Source: Promethearchaeota archaeon (GTDB lineage: Archaea > Asgardarchaeota > Lokiarchaeia > Sigyniarchaeales > SOKP01). Taken from it: a DNA stretch of 64,000 nucleotides. Each line of letters starts with the position of its first letter. The stretch's first letter is position 1. Shown piece after piece: positions 52,209 to 61,418 of this stretch. The position numbers were made by a program, and so were the translations under genes. The notes beneath the pieces were generated by a model. It worked only from the letters and a program-made list of their open reading frames with translations, did no database searches and was not told the origin of the DNA. Location of the stretch: positions 1-64,000 of the forward strand of contig JALGVJ010000013.1 of assembly GCA_029838195.1 (NCBI GenBank). Direction: 5' to 3'.

Positions 52209-53147
52209 ATGGATTTAGAAGATTTAAAGGTTGTAGTAGTGGGTGCCGGCACGATGGGGCACTCCATTTGCCAAGTGTATGCTCAAGCCGGATATCGAGT
52301 AAGTTTAGTAGATTTAAATTCCGCTATCTTAGATAAGGCATTATCAAAAATAACTTCAAACTTGGATGTCTTAAAGGAATTTAACATGTTGGGAGGCCAA
52401 GAAATACCAAAGATTCTTAACCGAATTCAATTCACGACTGATCTCAAGAAAGTCGCAACAAAAGCGGATCTAATCGTCGAAGCGGTGTTTGAAAGGGCGG
52501 ATATAAAACGAGATTTGTTTGTTAAATTAGATGAGTATTGCTCGAAAGATACCATATTCGCAAGCAATACCTCGGGATTAAACGTGTTTAAAATAGCAAA
52601 AATTAGCCATCCTGAGCGATTGATCATCCATCATTGGTTTGCCCCTCCTCACGTGGTCCCACTAGTAGAAGTAGTTCCGGGGCGTAAAACTTCTGATGAT
52701 GTCATTGAGTTTTCCCTTAGATTGTTAAAACGATTGGGGAAAAAACCAATAACATTGCGAAAATTTTCCGACTATTTTATTGTAAATAGAATTCAAAATG
52801 CCATCTCATCTGCTGTATTCCAATTAATCTTAATGAAAACAGCCACTCCCGAAGATATTGATGTGGCGGTAAAACATACTTTGGGAATTAGATTGCCCAT
52901 TGTTGGAGTCGTTCAGACCTTGGATTTTACTGGTTTAGATTTGGTCTATGATGTGGTTAAAAATCTCGGCACGGAACTTGGATTCATCAAGGAAAAAATT
53001 GATCAAGGGCATCTTGGAGTGAAGACTTCAAAGGGTATATATGATTATGGAAACCGCTCAGAAGAACAAATTCTTAGAAAAAGAGATGAGAAATACTTGA
53101 AATTATTGAATTTTCTTTGGCAAATCAATGCGTTTGAGCCTATTTAA
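52209..53147 (+). CDS. 3-hydroxyacyl-CoA dehydrogenase family protein
   Basis: The NAD-binding motif VVGAGTMGHSI (about residues 10-20), DLN acidic end, SNTSGLNV, catalytic-type His region IIHHWFAPPHVVPLVEVVPG, and the C-terminal domain with DYFIVNRIQNAI and TSKGIYDYG are in order. It may oxidise 3-hydroxyacyl-CoA in beta-oxidation or a crotonyl pathway. The PPHVVPLVEVVPG form also occurs in carnitine and gulonate dehydrogenases, so substrate is uncertain. Confidence 0.82.
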   Translation: MDLEDLKVVVVGAGTMGHSICQVYAQAGYRVSLVDLNSAILDKALSKITSNLDVLKEFNMLGGQEIPKILNRIQFTTDLKKVATKADLIVEAVFERADIKRDLFVKLDEYCSKDTIFASNTSGLNVFKIAKISHPERLIIHHWFAPPHVVPLVEVVPGRKTSDDVIEFSLRLLKRLGKKPITLRKFSDYFIVNRIQNAISSAVFQLILMKTATPEDIDVAVKHTLGIRLPIVGVVQTLDFTGLDLVYDVVKNLGTELGFIKEKIDQGHLGVKTSKGIYDYGNRSEEQILRKRDEKYLKLLNFLWQINAFEPI

Positions 53148-53285
53148 TCCAAGTTAAGGAATCGCTTTCGTACAATGAACGTAGTGCCGGAAAATTTTTA
53201 AAAAGATTTAATATTATCAAAAGATTTGAATTATTAGAAATGAATTATCTTCCTTAAAAAAAGATGTAATTAAAACCATTTCAGA

Positions 53286-53729
53286 ATGTTAATACGTGAA
53301 TTTTTTGAAAGAGACATTGACGAGATTACACATCTCATGAAAAATCTGTGCACGTTAAAAGGGCAAGAGTTTGATGAAGAAAAATGGAGGGAGAATTTAC
53401 AAAAAAGCATGAAGGAAGATATTAATTCTGAAGTGATTGTAGCGGTCGATGATACATCTCAAGAAGTAGTGGCAATGGGGCATTTTTGTATCAAAAAGAG
53501 TAAAAATGAGATTCCATTTGGATACATTTCAGATTTAATCGTTAAGGAGGAGAATAGAAGATCGGGAATTGGAGAGAAAATCATGCGATACATGATCGAT
53601 CGCTTTAAAAATAATCACGTGCAATCCGTTCGGTTAGTGGTTGATTCTAATGTTAAAGAATCAGCGAGAACGTTATTTAAAAAGTTAGGATTTCAAGAGA
53701 TTGCACGGTTATATGAATTAAAGATTTAA
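53286..53729 (+). CDS. GNAT N-acetyltransferase
   Basis: This 147-residue GNAT domain has the acetyl-CoA loop NRRSGIGEKIM (R-x-x-G-x-G, about residues 93-103) after YISDLIVKEE, and a late strand with FKKLGFQEIARLYE. The target is unknown; single-domain GNATs modify proteins, polyamines or antibiotics. ATG start without clear ribosome site. Single gene. Confidence 0.85.
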   Translation: MLIREFFERDIDEITHLMKNLCTLKGQEFDEEKWRENLQKSMKEDINSEVIVAVDDTSQEVVAMGHFCIKKSKNEIPFGYISDLIVKEENRRSGIGEKIMRYMIDRFKNNHVQSVRLVVDSNVKESARTLFKKLGFQEIARLYELKI

Positions 53730-53800
53730 TCCTAACTCATGAAACAAATTACACTTTTTTATAACAACCATGAATAATTTAATTTATTTGAGAGATAGTC

Positions 53801-55051
53801 ATGATAAGAGAAGTAGAAAAAGGGCATACCTTATTAGTTAAAGGGCCCACGAGAGTAACGCTGTTAAATGGAAAATTAGAAATATTTGGAAAATTAATCA
53901 CGCCTCCCAAGGAGCGAACAAAAGAAGGAGAGGAAGAGAGAGAATATCATGAAGAAAAAGGAGTTTTAATCATTCCTGCAGGTACTTCTTATCCCTTATA
54001 TTGTGTTGAAAAATGCAAATTCGAAATTTTTTCTTCGAACTTGGACGAAAATTTAATGGAAGTGGACGAAAATACGATAAGCGATAGCTGGATAGAGATC
54101 AAGGATAAAATCCTTAGCTTTATCAAGAAAAATACAGATAAAAAACCGATAAAAATAATGGTTTTAGGTATCAGTAGTGGAAAGACCACGATTTTAAAAT
54201 ATCTAGCGAATAATTTTTTAAGAGAAGGATTAAAAGGGGGATACCTCGATACGGATCTTGGGCAACAATTCATTTATATTCCAACAACGATAAATATTGG
54301 AGAAATTTCGGAACCGTTAGTTTCAGGGGATAACATCCATCCCGAAGAGACTATTTTTATTGGAGCAACCTTTCCAAAAGGTAATTTCAAGTTTATATTG
54401 CCTAAAGAAAGTAAAAATCTCATCGAGAAGTTTAAACAAAACCATGAAGATGCCGATTTTATCCTAATCGACACGGATGGATGGATTAAAACAGAAAACG
54501 GCATCATTTATAAGAATTTTTTCATTAAAACTGTAGATCCGGATATTATCATTGTATTTTATGATGAAACGGTGGAAGAATTAATAAAAATTGTTGAAGA
54601 AGCGAGCCAAAAAAAGGAGAGAAAGATCTTTAAAATTACCGAATTAAATAAGTATTATTTTGAGAAAAATAAAGATGAGAGGCGGTTTATTAGGCAATCC
54701 CTTTTTTCAAAACATTTTGCATCATTTCGAAAAATCGTGCTTCCCTTAGATGATATTAAATTCGTTAAGAAAGAATATGATAAAGAAAAGGACGAAATCA
54801 TCGAAATCGAATTGGATCTGGAGGAATTAATTAAATTACCTTATCATTATGTCATAACGGCACTATTAACAGAAAATTCAGAGTTAATTAACATGGCTTT
54901 GCTCTTTAACATTAATGCAGAGCCAGAAAAATCGTATATTTTAATTTATAGTGATATCCCCTATAAGGAGCAAGTAAAAATAAAAAAAATTCTAATTGGG
55001 AGCCTCCGCTTGTCAACAAAAGGAAATCATCAGGGATATTTATATCTCTAA
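53801..55051 (+). CDS. Clp1/Grc3-type polynucleotide 5'-hydroxyl kinase
   Basis: The N-terminal beta domain (LLVKGPTRVTLLNGKLEIFG) precedes a P-loop, GISSGKTT (123-130). LDTDLGQQ (149-156) is the Clp1/Grc3 signature, and IDTDGWI follows. Archaeal members phosphorylate 5'-OH ends of RNA or DNA, and eukaryotic ones act in tRNA and rRNA processing. It could act after tRNA splicing, which is notable given the intron-bearing tRNA in this window. Length 416 aa. Confidence 0.85.
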   Translation: MIREVEKGHTLLVKGPTRVTLLNGKLEIFGKLITPPKERTKEGEEEREYHEEKGVLIIPAGTSYPLYCVEKCKFEIFSSNLDENLMEVDENTISDSWIEIKDKILSFIKKNTDKKPIKIMVLGISSGKTTILKYLANNFLREGLKGGYLDTDLGQQFIYIPTTINIGEISEPLVSGDNIHPEETIFIGATFPKGNFKFILPKESKNLIEKFKQNHEDADFILIDTDGWIKTENGIIYKNFFIKTVDPDIIIVFYDETVEELIKIVEEASQKKERKIFKITELNKYYFEKNKDERRFIRQSLFSKHFASFRKIVLPLDDIKFVKKEYDKEKDEIIEIELDLEELIKLPYHYVITALLTENSELINMALLFNINAEPEKSYILIYSDIPYKEQVKIKKILIGSLRLSTKGNHQGYLYL

Positions 55052-55246
55052 AAATCGTTTTTTAATTTCCCTCTCCCTTTATTTAAAGGAATATTATTTT
55101 AAATAATTCAATATCTTTTTTTGAAACCCGTAGATTTAATAAGTTATTAATGCTTTATGGATGCTTTAACAATTGGTTCTCATCATGGTACTTCTGAGCG
55201 TTTTCTTCAATAATTGTACTTTAGCGCCGTGACAAATTATATAGGC

Positions 55247-56728
55247 ATGAATGAAAATATATTTATCAAGCGTCCCATGGTAAACGACTTGATATCACAT
55301 TTTGTTAAATTAATGAGGAAAGAGAGTTTTTCTGACTCAGAATTAGATTTATTTCGTTTAGGAAATTCTTTAGGACTGGATTTAACGGGTTTTGCTAGCT
55401 TAAAAGCTTCTCAAGATAATGAATACGTGAACACGATTCGAGCGGCATGCTTGAAATTATTTACATCAAACGAGAATCATCTTTCCCAAAATAACATGTT
55501 CTATATAGGTTCCATCGATTTCATGACTTGTGATGAGCCAAATGGTAAAAAATTCTTTTTATTAGAAACAAACGGGGGCTCTAATAGAGGGCTTTCCATT
55601 CTCACTAATGAACAACAAGGATTAATACATGACGGATATCTCGAAGCAGTTAAACAAGCCTTGAGATTAAATAGGAGAAATGATGATAAATTGCTCGTAT
55701 TGGTGGGGATCCCTCCTGAGGATGGACTAATCCACGAAAAATTACTCCTCATCGAACATTTGAGGAAATGTTTGAGAAAAACGGGAAAAACCATGAGCGT
55801 GTGTGATATACATTCGGTTAAAAAGAATTTAAAATTTGATATCGTGTTTATTATAGCGGATTACCGCCAATTATCCGGAACATTATCATATTCAAATAAC
55901 TGGGTGTTATTGAATGGCGAAAAAATTAGTGTATTAATAGGCGATGGCATTGCCAGGCGATTAGCAAATAAGCAGTTTCAAGATTTATTTCATGAAAATG
56001 TCCAAAAAATTAATACCCTCATTGTGAATCCAATTTTCAAGATCACTGATGATAAATCGCTGACTTACCTCGCTAGTTATCTTTCTAAGGAAGATCTTGA
56101 AAAATTTAATTTGAAAAATCTTATATTTACAAAAGTATGGAATGAACAAAAATTAATTGAAAAATTACAATATTTATTAAAAAAGTATAAAAGACCTTTT
56201 ATCATAAAGCCTCATGGAGGCTCTGGTGGAGCAGGTGTCCTCCCTTTTGGATCAGAAATGTTCCAATCGAAGGAATTTTCCATTGAAAAAGTAATCTCAT
56301 GGAGTAAAAAGGAATATTATGATAAATTCTTGAAAAATCGCAACCCTTTCCCATACACCGTCCAAGAAATGGCTCAGTTTTCACTAATCGACTGGAAAAA
56401 TTCTAAACACGCTTTTGATTTAAGATTATATTTAGCTCAACAGAATTCAAGAATCATTCCAATTGGGGGATTAGCTAGAATTGCAAGAGGTACATTTAAA
56501 GGGACCTTAAATAAACAAGAATTTGTCGTGAATCTATCGGGTTATGATGGTCAAATTGAAGTAGAGAGAGGATTAGGGCTCTCAAGAAAGAATTGTGAAA
56601 TTTTAAACTTAACTCACGATGATTTAGTTAAGTGCTTTTCGATCGGGTGTGTACTGTTTGCCAATATGGCAAAAAATTATTATAAAATCGTTAAATTTTC
56701 TAAATGGGATGAGATTCTCGGAGAATAA
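55247..56728 (+). CDS. ATP-grasp-like ligase
   Basis: The family is not named with certainty. The C-terminal half looks like an ATP-grasp fold: PFIIKPHGGSGGAGVLPF (glycine-rich lid, about residues 315-333), AFDLRLYLAQQ (about 388-398), GGLARIARG and VNLSGYDG. The N-terminal 230 residues contain LLETNGGSNRGLSILTNEQ and are not assigned. I chose ATG 55247 (MNENIFIK); the frame opens at TTG 55214. The next gene, an M14-like hydrolase, starts 5 bases later, so the two are surely one operon. It probably joins an amino or carboxyl substrate to another; the substrate is unknown. Confidence 0.68.
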   Translation: MNENIFIKRPMVNDLISHFVKLMRKESFSDSELDLFRLGNSLGLDLTGFASLKASQDNEYVNTIRAACLKLFTSNENHLSQNNMFYIGSIDFMTCDEPNGKKFFLLETNGGSNRGLSILTNEQQGLIHDGYLEAVKQALRLNRRNDDKLLVLVGIPPEDGLIHEKLLLIEHLRKCLRKTGKTMSVCDIHSVKKNLKFDIVFIIADYRQLSGTLSYSNNWVLLNGEKISVLIGDGIARRLANKQFQDLFHENVQKINTLIVNPIFKITDDKSLTYLASYLSKEDLEKFNLKNLIFTKVWNEQKLIEKLQYLLKKYKRPFIIKPHGGSGGAGVLPFGSEMFQSKEFSIEKVISWSKKEYYDKFLKNRNPFPYTVQEMAQFSLIDWKNSKHAFDLRLYLAQQNSRIIPIGGLARIARGTFKGTLNKQEFVVNLSGYDGQIEVERGLGLSRKNCEILNLTHDDLVKCFSIGCVLFANMAKNYYKIVKFSKWDEILGE

Positions 56729-56733
56729 TCGAT

Positions 56734-57888
56734 ATGAATCTTGAAATCTTAAAAAAAATCCTTTTTCCCGAACAAAGAAAGATTCTTTTTGAGCAAATTT
56801 TAACTGATTTCCAAAGAGCATGTCAACTTCCTTGGTTACGCTTTGAGGTGCATGAAACACCCGAAGGAAAAATTCTTTTCATTAGATTTAGCTCAAATAA
56901 AGGGGAACAAAAAAGTAATTCCTTAAAAATCTTTATTGGGGCTCAACACAATGAATATAATGGATTATTTGGAATTTTAGAATTTTTAAGGATAATTAAT
57001 AGAAATGAAAATCTATTACAAGAATTTCTAAATAAGAATCAGGAAGTATTTTTCTTTCCCTTAATGAATCCCCACGGCTTTTTAAATCCTACTATTACTA
57101 ATAAATCAGGCTATTATCTTAAAGATGGTACTAACTTAAATCGTTATTGGTATCGAACATTCATGGGCGATTTAAGGAGAAATATTACTAATGACTCTCT
57201 ATTTGATGTTCCACCTCAAGCTAAATTATTAAAAAAAAAAATGGTGCCATTCTGGAAAGAGGAGGAGGTATCCATCTTTATTGTGGATTTTCATGAAACG
57301 TCTCTATTAAGAAGATTTCCGTTAGATTTGAAAAATACGCTTACTCCTCATCAAATCATTGACCATTGGCTTAAAAAAGAATTAATTGAAAATATCATGA
57401 CACTTAATCAAATTCCCTTAACCAACGAAGAAGTTTTTAGAGTAGAATCGCTCGATAAAGAACAAAACTGGGTCTTGAATTTAAAAATTGAAGAGGCAGA
57501 ATTAATCAAAAAAGGATTTAAAGAATTTCTAAAATTAAATGAACATAAATTGCCCTTTTATTTTTATTGTAGCAGAAAAAGCAAAAAATTCTGTCAAAGA
57601 GTAGCATTTAATGTATATCAAAAAATGAAAGATAAATTATGGACGATAATTAACCCTGTTATTGGACACTATTTTCACGAGCACGGCTGTTTTATTCACC
57701 TGAATGAGAATGCTCAGCGAAAGAATTTTTATGTGTTTGAATTAGAATCAGATAAACATTTTTTCGATTTATTTGATGAAATTAAAAAGGTCCACTCGAA
57801 TCCCAATTATTTAAATGAGAAACGCGTGTATTTAAATTATTCGATCGAATTAGTAGCGAACGTGATTCAAGAAATCCTGAAAATTTGA
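56734..57888 (+). CDS. M14/succinylglutamate desuccinylase-like zinc hydrolase
   Basis: Landmarks of the M14 carboxypeptidase/AstE fold appear in order: GAQHNEYNG (69-77), FPLMNPHGF (108-116), GTNLNRYW (132-139), VDFHETS (184-190) and a late FELE (335-338) that may hold the general base. The first zinc motif is usually HxxE; here the aligned His is Gln71, with His72 next to it. Such enzymes hydrolyse amide bonds of acyl amino acids or peptides. Tight coupling to the ATP-grasp gene suggests a ligase/hydrolase pair acting on one compound. Confidence 0.65.
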   Translation: MNLEILKKILFPEQRKILFEQILTDFQRACQLPWLRFEVHETPEGKILFIRFSSNKGEQKSNSLKIFIGAQHNEYNGLFGILEFLRIINRNENLLQEFLNKNQEVFFFPLMNPHGFLNPTITNKSGYYLKDGTNLNRYWYRTFMGDLRRNITNDSLFDVPPQAKLLKKKMVPFWKEEEVSIFIVDFHETSLLRRFPLDLKNTLTPHQIIDHWLKKELIENIMTLNQIPLTNEEVFRVESLDKEQNWVLNLKIEEAELIKKGFKEFLKLNEHKLPFYFYCSRKSKKFCQRVAFNVYQKMKDKLWTIINPVIGHYFHEHGCFIHLNENAQRKNFYVFELESDKHFFDLFDEIKKVHSNPNYLNEKRVYLNYSIELVANVIQEILKI

Positions 57889-57893
57889 TCTTT

Positions 57894-58025
57894 ATGAAGG
57901 AAAGGAGGTATTTGATTAAACCCCTTGAAATTTCCCCGGAATGTATTAAAATTCCTTTTTATTTATCCTTTAATATAAAGATCAATTTTCTTCTTTTCTT
58001 AAATGAATTCAAAAATCAAAATTAA
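57894..58025 (+). CDS. Possible small protein, 43 aa
   Basis: A frame begins at ATG 57894, six bases after the M14-like gene stop, or at TTG 57912 behind GGAGGT. It contains YLIKPLEISPECIKIPFYL and a hydrophobic Phe/Leu-rich end. There is no family match and no conserved feature; it may be chance in AT-rich DNA. The good ribosome-site-like sequence is the only argument for it. Confidence 0.2.
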   Translation: MKERRYLIKPLEISPECIKIPFYLSFNIKINFLLFLNEFKNQN

Positions 58026-58070
58026 TAATTTCAATCTCCTTATATTTTCTTTTTCCTTGTTTCTTTTCCG

Positions 58071-59057
58071 TCAATTTTCCGTGCGGTTAAAAAATTCTAT
58101 AATTGAGGCTACTATGAGTAATTCGTTTTTTTTCTGGAGATGCCCTCCTTTTTTAAATAGAATTTGATTGGACGGTGGCACGTCTAAAAATGAGATAAGC
58201 TCCTCAAAATTGAAAAATTTGGTAATTTTATCGTTTTTCGCATGAATTAATAACAATCGCTCAACGAGCTTTTTCCATTCTTGCGGCTTAACTTGTTTTT
58301 TATAGATTTTCAATTTTAAAACGGGAGATAATTCTAAATTTTGCTCCTTTCGGATCTTTAAGATATTACCTCTAATATAATATCTTAATTTAAGGATGGG
58401 ATTTAATCGCTGGAATGTTTTTCTAAAATTAGCAACGGAAGAAATTACTACAATTTTTTTAATTTTCTCATTTGGAAAAGCTTTAATTAAAGCTGGTAAC
58501 GTTCCATGACTTACCCCAATACAATAAATATTCGAATTTTTTAAAAAATCTTGATTCATGACCCATTGTAATATGAAATCAAAATCTTGGATTCGCTGAA
58601 CATGGTCCGTTTTCTTCCCGACTTTTTTTGATTTTCCGAGCCCTCTTGGGTCATGAATTAAAATCTGATACCCGTGAAGTGCAAGCGGATAATAAAGATA
58701 TTGAAGAGATTCTTTAGTATCAGAAAACCCTTGGTTCACGATAATTATTGAATTTCTTGAAATTCTTTTTTGTTCATTTTTGGATCGTATAAGTTCACCT
58801 ATTAACCAAGCTTTTCTGGGTCCTTCAACAGGAATTTTAATTGGTGAGACTTCTAATGAATCGATTTTAAGTAAGGGCCATCGATCATGCCATAAGTCCT
58901 TACAATTCCAATATATTTCAAAAGGGAAGTAGACAATTAAAAAGGTAGTAAAGGATAAAATTAAACATGTTTTGAAATCATTTCCCCATGAAGCATTCAC
59001 GTACCAGATAAAGGCACTAAATATTAAATCGAAAGCAATTAAAACAAATCGTTTCAT
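58071..59057 (-). CDS. Membrane-anchored alpha/beta hydrolase
   Basis: Two hydrophobic helices at the N-terminus (residues about 4-48) anchor a hydrolase domain. NQGFSDTKESLQ, HDPRGLGKSKK, the nucleophile CIGVSHGTLPALI (Ser about 175), Asp in HAKNDKITKFF and His in KKGGHLQKK make a plausible triad. It could be a lipid esterase or thioesterase at the membrane. It converges with the M14-like gene. Substrate unknown. Confidence 0.72.
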   Translation of the reverse strand: MKRFVLIAFDLIFSAFIWYVNASWGNDFKTCLILSFTTFLIVYFPFEIYWNCKDLWHDRWPLLKIDSLEVSPIKIPVEGPRKAWLIGELIRSKNEQKRISRNSIIIVNQGFSDTKESLQYLYYPLALHGYQILIHDPRGLGKSKKVGKKTDHVQRIQDFDFILQWVMNQDFLKNSNIYCIGVSHGTLPALIKAFPNEKIKKIVVISSVANFRKTFQRLNPILKLRYYIRGNILKIRKEQNLELSPVLKLKIYKKQVKPQEWKKLVERLLLIHAKNDKITKFFNFEELISFLDVPPSNQILFKKGGHLQKKNELLIVASIIEFFNRTEN

Positions 59058-59390
59058 TGTTTAATTCTTTAAAGAATAACCCTTTTCATTTTTCATCCTC
59101 AATTATTTTGAATACATGATGCTTATTATTAAAGTTTGAGCCATGGAATTACGCGTGTAAGCTTTTCTGATTCTTGTTTATAGAAACCGTGAGGAGTTGA
59201 GAACCCGAAAGACTTTATAAAATCCTTTATCTTTTTTTTAAAAAAGTTTTTCAAGTTAAAATGAGGTTAAAAAGAAATCCATGAAAATTTCAATTTATTC
59301 TTGACACTCCTCTTTCATTTGATTTAGCACTCTCATATAAAAATAGTCAATTCAGTTATTTTTAAAAATAATTATCCATGATCTAAACCC
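59058..59390. other. Intergenic region, about 330 bases
   Basis: Between divergent genes, so both promoters lie here. No open frame or RNA gene was recognised. A run of T9 near 59232-59240 stands before the MFS promoter region. Confidence 0.3.
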
Positions 59391-60689
59391 ATGACTGAAA
59401 ATAATACAAATGCTCAAGTTTCAAGGTCATCCAAGTATTTCAAATTAATGCTTATCATCCTCTTATTCGTCCAGATTCTTGATGCTTATACGACTACTTA
59501 CACCGCATCTTTTCCGTCAAAAATTATTGAAGAATTTCTTCCTAATTATTCTCCCAATGAGGCAAATTCCATCATGGCATTAAGTATTGGCATTGCTACA
59601 ATTGGCATGTATTTCGTGTTTATCAATCAATTTTTATCAGATAAGGTAGGAAGAAAAACCATGCTTTTCATCACGACTCTGGGAATGGGAGCTTCGGCAT
59701 TACTATTGGCACTTTCAAGCAATATTATCCAATATACTATTTTCCTATTTCTCACATACTTATTTTTCTCAAGCGACATGTGGATTATTTATATTAATGA
59801 AGAAGCAGAATCAGAGAAAAGAGCGTATTATACAAACCTCCTCTTAGCCGGTGGAGTATTGGGACCTATATTAATGCCCATTTTTCGCTCTATTTTCATA
59901 ACGGAAACTTCTCCGGTAGGGTCTTGGCGGGGAATGACTTATTTCCCCACCTTTTTAGGAATTCCCTTAGCACTTATCATTTTATTTACCATTAAAGAAA
60001 CATCTAAATATGAAGAAATAAAAAGGGGAAATGTACCACGTTCATCCATGGAAAACTCCTCCCTACTAAAAGTAAATTTGAAATATTTATTTACTTCTTC
60101 TCGAAAAGAAGAATATCTTGCTATTTTAGTCATGAGTTTTTTGACGGGCTTGAATTTTATTTTTCTGCAATTGGCAGAAAGCTTTGCAGCCTCCTACACG
60201 ACTCTTTCAGAGAGTTTAATAAATATAGTAATATATATTGTAGCAATTAGCGTAATAATAGCATATTTACTCACGGGAATCTTGGCCGATAAATTTGGAA
60301 GAAAACCATTACTCTACCTCTTTTCTTTATTGATGCCAATCGGGGCGATATTATTATATCTTGGAGGCCAAATGACATCAAATAACTTTATTATCGTGGT
60401 ACTTGGAATTGTTTGTGGTTATGTAGCTTATGATGCGCTTCAAGTATTATTACGAATTGTGGTGTTTGAAGTCGTGCCTACGGATAAACGTGGAACGGGT
60501 AGTGGATTAAGGGCTTTTACTCAATCCCTTGGAATCACTCTGGGTTTCATGATTGGTAGCGTTTTAACCTTATTTTTCGGATTAGGAATGGCCTTCATCC
60601 TATTAAGCCTGCCCTTACTTCTGAACATGATATTCATATTTAAATTTTTAAAAGAAACAAGGGGTACGAATTTGAGCTTGATTAAATAA
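59391..60689 (+). CDS. MFS transporter
   Basis: The 432 residues have 12 predicted helices. The MFS loop motifs are seen twice at symmetrical places: FLSDKVGRKTM after TM2 and LADKFGRKPLLY after TM8. EVVPTDKRGTGSGLRAF before TM10-11 is typical of the sugar-porter-like branch. The substrate is unknown. It is intact, unlike the MFS pseudogene at 28.8 kb. Confidence 0.83.
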   Translation: MTENNTNAQVSRSSKYFKLMLIILLFVQILDAYTTTYTASFPSKIIEEFLPNYSPNEANSIMALSIGIATIGMYFVFINQFLSDKVGRKTMLFITTLGMGASALLLALSSNIIQYTIFLFLTYLFFSSDMWIIYINEEAESEKRAYYTNLLLAGGVLGPILMPIFRSIFITETSPVGSWRGMTYFPTFLGIPLALIILFTIKETSKYEEIKRGNVPRSSMENSSLLKVNLKYLFTSSRKEEYLAILVMSFLTGLNFIFLQLAESFAASYTTLSESLINIVIYIVAISVIIAYLLTGILADKFGRKPLLYLFSLLMPIGAILLYLGGQMTSNNFIIVVLGIVCGYVAYDALQVLLRIVVFEVVPTDKRGTGSGLRAFTQSLGITLGFMIGSVLTLFFGLGMAFILLSLPLLLNMIFIFKFLKETRGTNLSLIK

Positions 60690-60954
60690 CTCATTTATGA
60701 AACTCTTTTTTATTCCTTCTATTCCATGAAATTGAAAATATTCAAAAGCATAATAAAAACAAGTAGATTAAAAATTCTATGACCTATCTTAAGAAAAATG
60801 TCAAATAATAGAAGCTCTCGATAAAAAAATGTAATTTCTCTCTTGATAAATAGTTCATTTTATTTTTCTTGAAGGCATTCAAATAGTTTCATTCAGTTCC
60901 GTTCTGGCTCTATGAAATCACTCATTCTCGTTTATAGTAATTTTTTTTTTCAAA

Positions 60955-61281
60955 TTATTTTTTTGCCTTATCTGGAGGACATCCGAAATCATTCCGAACT
61001 TTGCAATCAATTTTACTCGAACTCCCCGGGCATGGTTCACATTTAACTTTTCGCAACATTTTCACTACCTCGTCAACCTCCGGTCCGAATTCCTCATCTT
61101 CCGTTTCGTCCGCAAGCATCTCATCGTCAATTTTACTCAAGTCATAATCCAAATCTTCTTCCAAATTATCTTCTACTTCATAGAGATCAATGACTTCATC
61201 CCCATCTTCATCTTTTTTTCCCGTTGGAATTTCATCATCTATTTCTTCAATGAGTGGTTGTTTTTTCTTTTTTTTAGCCAT
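60955..61281 (-). CDS. Acidic protein with C-terminal cysteines, 108 aa
   Basis: A Lys-rich start (MAKKKKKQP) is followed by about 65 residues dominated by Asp and Glu (EEIDDEIP, EDNLEEDLDYD, DETEDEEFG). A compact end follows, with four cysteines: VKCEPCPGSSSKIDC and FGCPPDK. The end may bind zinc or an Fe-S cluster; the acidic stretch is probably disordered. No family is recognised. The start codon and position are clear. Confidence 0.6.
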   Translation of the reverse strand: MAKKKKKQPLIEEIDDEIPTGKKDEDGDEVIDLYEVEDNLEEDLDYDLSKIDDEMLADETEDEEFGPEVDEVVKMLRKVKCEPCPGSSSKIDCKVRNDFGCPPDKAKK

Positions 61282-61418
61282 GATAAACCTCTTTATTATT
61301 TTTTTATATTGAATTTAAATGATCATAAAATGAAATAAAATTTAGATTTTTTGATTGGACTCTCTTGAAAAAATTAACAAAACAAGGAAAAAAAGTAAAA
61401 AGAAAAAATTTATATAAT

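Noticed and set aside
59110-59200. Possible C/D-box guide RNA (TGATG and CTGA words)
   Set aside because: Boxes are imperfect and no paired inner boxes were found at the right spacing.
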